A stretch of DNA of 64,000 nucleotides. Origin: Zonotrichia leucophrys gambelii (lineage: Eukaryota > Chordata > Aves > Passeriformes > Passerellidae). A program made the position numbers and the translations under genes. Of this stretch, positions 60,301 through 64,000 are shown one piece after another. The stretch covers positions 48,517,585 to 48,581,584 of the forward strand of contig NC_088170.1 in the NCBI RefSeq assembly GCF_028769735.1, read 5' to 3'. Every line of letters begins with the position of its first letter. Position 1 is the first letter of the stretch. Under the pieces are notes generated by a model that saw nothing but the letters and a program-made list of their open reading frames with translations, had not been told where the DNA came from and ran no database searches.

Positions 60301-63082
60301 GTAAAAATTCTGAGATTTTTGTAGATTTGATTGTTGGATATTTCAGTACAAGGCATTACACAAGTCATTAGTGGATTGACAGCACTTCTTTCACAGGGTT
60401 GCTATGATGATCTCTTGATAACTGATGCATTTCAGATAGTCTGATAAATACTAAAGACAATAATAACAGCAATAATTAGGGATAATGTTCTACAAGGAAC
60501 ACAGGCACTTTCCCTTTTCCTTGTTTTTCAGCAAGAGGAGCTTTAGACTTTACTCATGCTTATAGATATCCCAGTACCAAGCTGTTTGCTGGTACAGATG
60601 AAGGCTCCAGCCAGCAGTAAAACCAGACAGATGCTGGTGGTCAAGGAACATTTGCAGGTAGCACCACAGAAATTACAGCAGAGGGTATTCTAAGTTATCA
60701 CTATCAAGACTGCTGTAATCAAAAGCAACTCTAACTCCCATTTAGTCTCGCTCATCAGAGAAGTTTTCAACAGCAGCTATGTTGAGTTTGGAGTCTCAGT
60801 CTTCAAGAAAGATTTCAGGATCTTTGGAGCCCATAAGATCTATTTCACATAGTATTTAACCAATCTTGAAATTTCTGTAACTGGCAGAGAACAAGGGAAA
60901 AGGTAGGAAAGACACAAGGCATCAATGTTCCTCCATCTACAGGACTGCCTGAAAAGGGGAATGACAACATGTATGCTGGAGGAAGCCATCCTCACGGAAG
61001 GGTAGACTGCAGGAGGGAGCAAACACGTACATGTGCATATTTCACTAGTCCTTCTGCTTCCAGAACACCTTGTTAGCACCATTCATTTAAAATTAAGAAA
61101 AGATTTGTGATTACAATGTGTCTGTCCATGAAAGAACATGACAAAGAGACGGTCATGAATACCTTCAATATCCTCAACATCTTCTATATCAAATTCCTGC
61201 AATAGATCTGCAAAACATAAAACAGATGCCTTATTAAATACTCCTAAAAGATTATGAAGCTAAATCCAGAATCACTTAAGGCATATATTACCTGATTTCT
61301 GCTGCCTGTTTTCATGAGAAGTTTTGTTCATTTCCAAAGAAGAAATGGGAGTCTTCAGCTACGAAAAAGAATTCAGCGTTAAAACATCAAATTCAAAGCA
61401 ACTACTATTTAATGAGCAGAATAAGTAGTCAGTCTTACATGAAGAAATACTTACCTGTGAATTGTTGGGTTTCTCCAAAAAGCCTGGAAGTGTAAAATAT
61501 TTTGGGAAATGTTATTTTTTTAAATTATGGGTACATTTTACTCCATTCAACATCAGTAGTTTCTACAACTAAGTATTAGTCACAAGCATTATTTCATCAA
61601 GAGTACAATACTGAACATTCCATTTACTTCATCATGCAGCATGTGTCTTAGTATACAAGAAAAGAACAATGCACACTTCCCATCATACACCTTGGATTTA
61701 AAAAATTATTATCACAGAACTAGGACATTATAGGTGAAGCAGTAAAGTCGTGCTTGTTAACAGAACAAGATTAAAATATTTAGTCCTTTTGAGGAGCTGA
61801 ATCCTGCTTTCTAAAAGGATTATTTCAAAAGCCAAAGCTGGTCTGCTGCAATAAATGATCATCAAACAGCCCTATGACTGTGATTATTCTACAAGTGCTT
61901 AATATAGAGGAGCATTTTCTTTTCCATTGATGGAACTAAGAAAGCATGGGTGCAGACAGAGAAACCTCATATATGTCTAACAAGGTAAAATCAAGGCAGT
62001 GCTCATCAGATTGTTGTGGTTTAGCTTTCAGGGGAACAACAGAAACAAATGTTGTCTGGTTTTAATCTACATTTATAGTATAGTTCCAAATATTTTTTAA
62101 AATTTTGTTCAACATTAAATAATTTCCAAACCCACACAATCCCATCTGTACTTCTCAAATCCTCTGCTTAAGTCATGTTATGGTTTGAGTCCTTTCACTA
62201 AAGAAGTATATGAAAGGATACTTAGAATTATTAAGAATGGCTCCATGGCAAGAACTCTATATTTAAATAAAATTGTTTATACTTTATATTTAAAAAAATC
62301 CAAACCAGCATTAAAAAACAAACAGTATTCAATTTCAGTAAACCTGGTGGTCCAGCAGTGTGGAAAGACCTTAGAAAGATTACCATAACCACCTTTCACC
62401 ATCTTTTCACACTCATCCTAAACCTTAGCAGAATTCTTGTCTAAGCAGAATTCCATGACAAATAGTTAACTATATTTGAAACTTCTGGAAGCTTGTAAAG
62501 TTTTGCTCAAGACACTCAGGAGACAGTGTCACGAACTCCAGGCAGAAATCCTCAGCAAAAATCCCTGTACTTGTAGTCCTACTTTAGCTCCTAGGCAAAG
62601 CACATCATAAAGTTATCAAAATGCTATCAAAGGTTAAGCTAGGGGCAACAAAAAGGCTAAGCCAGATCACAGCTGTCTTCTGCTGCATTATCATCTAAGA
62701 ATGGTCAGTCCTAATAGACATACACTGTCATCCCTATGAAACAAGAACCTGAACTAGATACTCACTGGAGGAACACAAGTAATGCAAAGAATTTCCTTTA
62801 CAAACAGGCCAGCAAGTGCTGTGATTACTGGCATTAGTTAACAAACAGTAAGAACTTCATTGGTATGGTTCACACTCACATCGTGAAGCATTTCTAGGAC
62901 AGACACTGATAAAAGTTTACTCTAAGCTTATAAATGCTTACAGACAAACACTAGCCCACCAGGAAGTTACCATTGTCACTTTCCCCTGAAACAAACTGGG
63001 AGCATGTTCCATGTCTCTCTGCAGCTGGGAGCAGCACACCACATGGTATCTTATCTGGCATTTCGGAATCCGCCTGTGTAAC
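33248..63082 (-). CDS. ANKRD26: ANKRD26-family coiled-coil protein, partial (C-terminal ~1,745 residues, 27 coding exons in window)
   Basis: The exons listed below join in order from 63082 down to 33248 with GT-AG introns and matching phases throughout (5,238 coding bases). An acidic, low-complexity linker comes first. It is followed by long heptad-type coiled coils (for example LLQDEIAMLRLELDQIRLRH) matching the ANKRD26/CCDC144 family, then the conserved family C-terminus (VRQELDEKITKELKEATAEL) and the stop. Ankyrin repeats, the start codon and the promoter lie beyond position 64000. Known of the family: human ANKRD26 sits at centriole distal appendages and recruits PIDD1; related ANKRD7 is short and poorly understood. 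The LSM8 neighbour corresponds to the human ANKRD7 locus, so orthology could be to ANKRD7 rather than ANKRD26. The symbol marks the family resemblance. No frameshift or internal stop was seen. Confidence 0.85.
34441..34486 (-). CDS. ANKRD26: ANKRD26-like exon 26
   Basis: A 46-bp exon encoding VRQELDEKITKELKE plus one base; acceptor ..CTAG, donor GTAATG. The conserved helix near the C-terminus helps to place the gene in the ANKRD26 family. The intron before it is the longest inside the modelled region (about 4.6 kb). Confidence 0.9.
34648..34780 (+). mobile_element. Diverged CR1 LINE fragment in an intron
   Basis: Plus-strand AGGCTGAGAGAGCTGTGACT, AAAGCTCAGGTGACCCTGTC and GATGGAGCCAAACTCTTCTC follow the order of the CR1 segment that normally encodes the end of ORF2. 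It is diverged, with small gaps, and antisense to the host gene. Confidence 0.65.
34781..39101 (-). other. Large intron 25 of the ANKRD26-like gene
   Basis: No coding exon with matching phase was found here, and phases join directly across it. A short (TA)n run occurs at 35012-35025. Several T-rich tracts lie near 37810-37860. No RNA gene was recognised. Confidence 0.6.
39102..39348 (-). CDS. ANKRD26: ANKRD26-like exon 25
   Basis: A 247-bp exon encoding ANERLEEANAKLLRERHKSK then a Ser/Gly/Leu-rich segment ending NRVAAFVAK. Acceptor TTTCAG, donor GTAAGA. It marks the change from coiled coil to the non-helical C-terminal segment of the family. Confidence 0.92.
40100..40335 (-). CDS. ANKRD26: ANKRD26-like exon 24
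   Basis: A 236-bp exon, phase 0 start (AQAASQDRLEHIRASHHASL) to EEVKTRRSLAKKLE plus two bases of Arg. It belongs to the conserved coiled-coil region near the C-terminus (DUF3496-type in this family, from family knowledge). Confidence 0.92.
41053..41334 (-). CDS. ANKRD26: ANKRD26-like exon 23
   Basis: A 282-bp exon, exactly 94 codons, from VAELSQQLDMESKK to KLQEVNLFLQ. Heptad-rich coiled coil. Acceptor ..ATACAG, donor GTGAGT. Confidence 0.93.
41893..42034 (-). CDS. ANKRD26: ANKRD26-like exon 22
   Basis: A 142-bp exon: one base completing Arg, then LKRLLSRATKKIKVYEE to EVDRLRTK. Basic coiled coil. Donor GTGAGC joins in phase 0 to the exon at 41334. Confidence 0.92.
42375..42988 (+). mobile_element. 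Solo LTR of an endogenous retrovirus (ERVK-like), in an intron
   Basis: A 614-bp unit starting TGTTGCATTG and ending TTCCAATA, apparently a decayed AACA end. It is flanked by a perfect 6-bp direct repeat, TTCTTA, at 42369-42374 and 42989-42994. A TTAAAAG TATA-like box lies near 42662, and an AACAAAG variant of the polyadenylation signal follows near 42737. The 6-bp duplication is typical of ERVK (class II) elements. No internal retroviral sequence remains. It is antisense to the host gene, the orientation usually tolerated in introns. Confidence 0.8.
43061..43173 (-). CDS. ANKRD26: ANKRD26-like exon 21
   Basis: A 113-bp exon encoding CESERKKVKKLIELKRPVEL to NVELQKDLK plus two bases. Acceptor TTTTGGAAG (AAG-type, weaker than most), donor GTATGG. 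The phase matches both neighbours. Confidence 0.88.
44086..44220 (-). CDS. ANKRD26: ANKRD26-like exon 20
   Basis: A 135-bp exon, 45 codons, from VQKQNLLALTSKDLQNMWEE to AQLDREKADLFEQ. Coiled coil. Acceptor TTTTTACAG, donor GTAAAT. Confidence 0.93.
45046..45125 (+). mobile_element. Possible LTR fragment in an intron
   Basis: TGGCTTAACCCTGGTAGGCA, CTAAGCACTTCACAGCCACT and GGCTCACTCCCCGCAGGTGG resemble the beginning of a common avian retroviral LTR family in plus orientation. Only about 80 bp are recognisable, and no duplication was found. Confidence 0.4.
45359..45433 (-). CDS. ANKRD26: ANKRD26-like exon 19
   Basis: A 75-bp exon, 25 codons: VHNRLEDLIMSLQTAQAAAE then DHHKQ. Acceptor TTCTGTAG, donor GTACAT, phase 0 on both sides. 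Confidence 0.92.
46537..46630 (-). CDS. ANKRD26: ANKRD26-like exon 18
   Basis: A 94-bp exon: one base completing His, then LEIENTKLEATVQQQSNR to LQRDLQASAS. Acceptor is a T tract plus AAG, donor GTAAGC. Confidence 0.92.
46827..47002 (-). CDS. ANKRD26: ANKRD26-like exon 17
   Basis: A 176-bp exon from LREMEEKYLQSEHCVRDLKA to TTIKQLEEHVQ plus two bases. Acceptor ATTTTACAG, donor GTAAGA. Confidence 0.93.
47959..48111 (-). CDS. ANKRD26: ANKRD26-like exon 16
   Basis: A 153-bp exon, 51 codons, from GMVRQLQQELADALKKQSMS to RLQKELEKAKSK. Acceptor TTCATTAG, donor GTACAT, phase 0. Confidence 0.93.
48112..49517 (-). other. Intron 15 of the ANKRD26-like gene
   Basis: AT-rich, 1.4 kb. No additional exon or repeat was recognised. 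Confidence 0.7.
49518..50471 (-). CDS. ANKRD26: ANKRD26-like exon 15 (large coiled-coil exon)
   Basis: A 954-bp exon, 318 uninterrupted codons, from ESDTEREKDLLYKNQLLQDE to RNKELNAKCIDLREQVFKYE and then TDKIERE. It is one almost continuous coiled coil with few prolines or glycines, and the longest open stretch of its kind in the window. Family knowledge places it in the core rod shared by ANKRD26 and CCDC144. Acceptor TGTCTTTCAG, donor GTAAAA. Confidence 0.95.
50472..51625 (-). other. Intron 14 of the ANKRD26-like gene
   Basis: AT-rich, with a T tract at 51104-51122. No exon with matching phase was seen and none is needed. Confidence 0.7.
51626..51772 (-). CDS. ANKRD26: ANKRD26-like exon 14
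   Basis: A 147-bp exon, 49 codons, from VEDERDEAQRQLSQEKSARA to EEETRRTIGKSSD. Acceptor TTATTGTAG, donor GTAAGG. Confidence 0.93.
52177..52360 (-). CDS. ANKRD26: ANKRD26-like exon 13
   Basis: A 184-bp exon: one base completing Lys, then FTLKQEEEKRLRLETLYEKT to MELVTLRKLFKQ. Its KLRRKEEQY motif is a good marker of the ANKRD26/CCDC144 family. Acceptor TTCCCAG, donor GTATGT. Confidence 0.94.
52653..52866 (-). CDS. ANKRD26: ANKRD26-like exon 12
   Basis: A 214-bp exon: GT completing Gly, then SAILLKIQNILLKYEQIIEH to EWKSDIQSL plus two bases. Contains the family motif EHEKNRYAAVWREVKKLKSE. Acceptor CAAAATAG, donor GTATGT. Confidence 0.92.
53294..53432 (-). CDS. ANKRD26: ANKRD26-like exon 11
   Basis: A 139-bp exon from VSIHMDVTDDLDLTHSSDTT to LLLEQLTVDHT plus one base. 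The D-L-T-H-S-S-D-T motif is shared with mammalian ANKRD26-family proteins. Acceptor TTTGTAG, donor GTATAT. Confidence 0.93.
53582..53615 (-). CDS. ANKRD26: ANKRD26-like exon 10 (34 bp)
   Basis: A very short exon: one base completing Arg, then PAAKTANEKNK. Acceptor TTTTCCAG, donor GTATTG. Phases on both sides agree with neighbouring exons. Confidence 0.88.
54542..54691 (-). CDS. ANKRD26: ANKRD26-like exon 9
   Basis: A 150-bp exon: one base, then ELSLNHDVAKNNKGQTSKKK to STSSETSQEEG plus two bases. A polar, Ser-rich linker; the LNHDVAKNNKGQ segment is family-like. Donor GTACTG. Confidence 0.9.
55196..55467 (-). CDS. ANKRD26: ANKRD26-like exon 8
   Basis: Starts at the acceptor TTTTTGTAG with VEKEKNKERSFNTQTVAKEE. 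The downstream end is ambiguous: GTAGGA after 55196 and GTCAGA after 55259 are both GT sites leaving phase 2, and both join in frame to the next exon. I list the longer form, which keeps KMPMKVETKDMISNSY. Highly charged linker. Confidence 0.75.
55468..56301 (-). other. Intron 7 of the ANKRD26-like gene
   Basis: AT-rich, 0.8 kb. No exon with matching phase or recognisable repeat was seen. Confidence 0.6.
56302..57269 (-). CDS. ANKRD26: ANKRD26-like exon 7 (large linker exon)
   Basis: A 968-bp exon: two bases, then SANLIEKTACENQTDKAEVS onward, ending FLALEKEKVQLQKE. It is rich in Glu, Asn and Ser and looks disordered, with a helix near the end (ERSLDEELKRDMERFKSKVG) where the coiled coil begins. 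The WEERYERMW segment is typical of the family. Acceptor ATATTTTAG, donor GTAGTT. Confidence 0.92.
57270..58545 (-). other. Intron 6 of the ANKRD26-like gene, first part
   Basis: A GC-richer block at 57880-58320 is open in one minus-strand frame for about 200 codons, but it lacks splice borders and family similarity. No exon was supported. Confidence 0.5.
58546..58746. repeat. 101-bp tandem duplication in an intron
   Basis: Copy 1 is 58546-58646 and copy 2 is 58647-58746. They share blocks such as GAATGTGCRYGTTGCATAGGG, TCTCAGCACTGTGCAAAAGG and TCTAAGCAAACCA, with about ten substitutions and small A-tract length changes. The clean head-to-tail junction indicates a local duplication. Confidence 0.9.
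58881..58899 (-). CDS. ANKRD26: ANKRD26-like exon 6, tentative 19-bp microexon
   Basis: The flanking exons at 59000-59082 and 56302-57269 do not join in frame: the first ends in phase 0, the second needs one preceding base. A strong donor, GTAAGT, after 58881 and an AG at 58901-58900 define a 19-bp exon (ETYQSR plus one base) that restores the frame. A 7-bp alternative beginning after CCAG would fit equally well. The acceptor tract is weak. Confidence 0.45.
59000..59082 (-). CDS. ANKRD26: ANKRD26-like exon 5
   Basis: An 83-bp exon: GT completing Gly, then ECSGSTFHMSSAAEKEDKDA and IENYGVW. Acceptor CATTGTAG, donor GTATGT. The acidic composition and phase match the exon at 61163. Confidence 0.85.
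59083..61162 (-). other. Intron 4 of the ANKRD26-like gene
   Basis: About 2.1 kb without a supported exon. No clear repeat was recognised. The phases of the flanking exons join directly. Confidence 0.6.
61163..61207 (-). CDS. ANKRD26: ANKRD26-like exon 4 (45 bp)
   Basis: AT completing Asp, then LLQEFDIEDVEDIE plus one base. Acceptor TGTTTTGCAG, donor GTATTC. Acidic short exon. Confidence 0.88.
61292..61358 (-). CDS. ANKRD26: ANKRD26-like exon 3 (67 bp)
   Basis: LKTPISSLEMNKTSHENRQQ then KS plus one base. Acceptor TTTTTCGTAG, donor GTAATA. Confidence 0.88.
61455..61483 (-). CDS. ANKRD26: ANKRD26-like exon 2 (29 bp)
   Basis: GC completing Gly, then FLEKPNNSQ. Acceptor ACACTTCCAG, donor GTAAGT. 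Too short to find by reading-frame length; it is supported by strong splice sites and exact phase on both sides. Confidence 0.85.
61484..62970 (-). other. Intron 1 (in-window) of the ANKRD26-like gene
   Basis: About 1.5 kb of AT-rich sequence. No supported exon. Confidence 0.6.
62971..63082 (-). CDS. ANKRD26: ANKRD26-like exon 1 of this window
   Basis: A 112-bp exon from VTQADSEMPDKIPCGVLLPA to SQFVSGESDN plus one base. Acceptor GTGTTTTAG, donor GTAACT. This is the most 5' exon I support with confidence; it is internal, not the start of the gene. Confidence 0.88.
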
Positions 63083-63546
63083 CTAAAACACAAGAAGGAA
63101 AATTAGTACAAATGCATTTTCAATTCTTTTCTATATAATAAGTTCCTGCTAAACCAATTCATGTAGCACAGTATGTAAGTATATTCTAGATACAAAAATG
63201 TTTTTTGAGGCCCTTGGCAAGAATCCATCAGAACACAGTATATTGGAAAATCACAGCAATTGTGTTTGTTTTCAGATCTTAAGCAAAAACTTCATGCCAC
63301 TATTCTGCCACGCTGACAAACCTGGACAGACTGGATAACCACAAACAAGAATTAACATGGTAACTCAAGATACAGGTTGTGAACCAACAGCTACATGTCT
63401 GCAGTGGCCCAGCATTAGTACTGAACTTGTATATGACATTCAAGCTGGTACTGACATTCCCTGCAGCAGTGAATGACCACAGTGCTGCTCTCAATTGCAA
63501 GAGCCATTTATTGAACAAAGATTAGCACAGCAGAGCTTAAAATTAC

Positions 63547-63569
63547 CTTGAAACTAACAATGTTTGGGC
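63547..63569 (-). CDS. ANKRD26: Tentative upstream exon of the ANKRD26-like gene (23 bp)
   Basis: GC plus PNIVSFK, ending in phase 0 before GTAATT, which joins in frame to VTQADSE. A pyrimidine-rich stretch (CTCTTCCCATCCCCTTCTT) precedes an AAG acceptor. This is the only support, so the call is weak. Confidence 0.35.
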
Positions 63570-64000
63570 CTTGTATTTTTAAGAAGGGGATGGGAAGAGT
63601 TCTTTTTTTTAAAAGAAGAACCAGAGGGACTTAGCTACAGACCTTGCTGATTGTCATGGACAGAAAAAAATGAAAAAGGCAAACAGGGCCAGCATGCGCA
63701 GTGCGCCTCTGTTGAACATGATTTTAAAGAGGGCCAGAGTAACCTACAAAAGGTGGAGAGGATCTGTTCAGAAGCAGCAAGCCATCTAGCTTGTAGAGCC
63801 CAAGGGCAACAGCTAACCAGGTCAGCAGACTGGAGCTGTATGGTGAAAAAGCAACAGTCCTGCCAGCCTCTGTGAAAAGGTCAGAGTATTTTAAGCAGCA
63901 AGGAATTTCACTGTTTCAGGACTATACTAGAAACCAAACTCAGCCAGTTGCCTGTGACCCAAGCCATCAGCTCACCCTAACTTCATCCCAATCCTAACCG
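63570..64000 (-). other. Window edge, presumed intron of the ANKRD26-like gene
   Basis: No exon supported. The ankyrin-repeat exons should lie further right. Confidence 0.45.

Noticed and set aside
1..64000. CRISPR arrays, bacterial operons, tRNA or rRNA genes
   Set aside because: No regularly spaced repeats, cloverleaf-type sequences or rRNA segments were seen; the window is vertebrate nuclear DNA.

Overview
The window looks like avian nuclear DNA, probably from a songbird. It carries CR1 LINE fragments in both orientations and endogenous-retrovirus solo LTRs with intact target-site duplications. Its two genes are split by GT-AG introns, and a GC-rich CpG-island promoter sits in otherwise AT-rich DNA. 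The species call is inferred from repeat style only.

Layout. 1-17.2 kb: no gene that I can support; it holds a solo LTR (2672-3036), a CTCF-like core (4161-4173), a nested palindrome cluster (5756-5825) and degraded repeats. 17.29-17.48 kb: an orphan CpG island carrying a second CTCF-like core. 19.08-20.01 kb: a 5'-truncated antisense CR1. 20.09-20.20 kb: a 57-bp tandem duplication running into the CpG-island promoter of LSM8. 20433-24501 (+): LSM8, complete in four coding exons, 96 codons. 24.7-31.9 kb: intergenic. 63082-33248 (-): the 3' part of a large ANKRD26-family gene. I resolved 27 coding exons (one tentative) whose phases join without a break into about 1,745 residues. The ankyrin-repeat exons and promoter lie beyond position 64000.

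The two genes are convergent and functionally unrelated. LSM8 is the subunit that defines the nuclear LSm2-8 ring on U6 snRNA. The ANKRD26 family encodes long coiled-coil proteins; human ANKRD26 works at centriole distal appendages. In human, the neighbour of LSM8 is the short ANKRD7. A long ANKRD26-type protein at this place is therefore the most informative gene-level observation here.

I found no CRISPR array, operon, tRNA/rRNA gene or novel multi-gene system. The remaining points of interest are regulatory and structural: CTCF-like cores, the palindrome cluster, tandem duplications, solo LTRs, and short exons in the ANKRD26-like linker.
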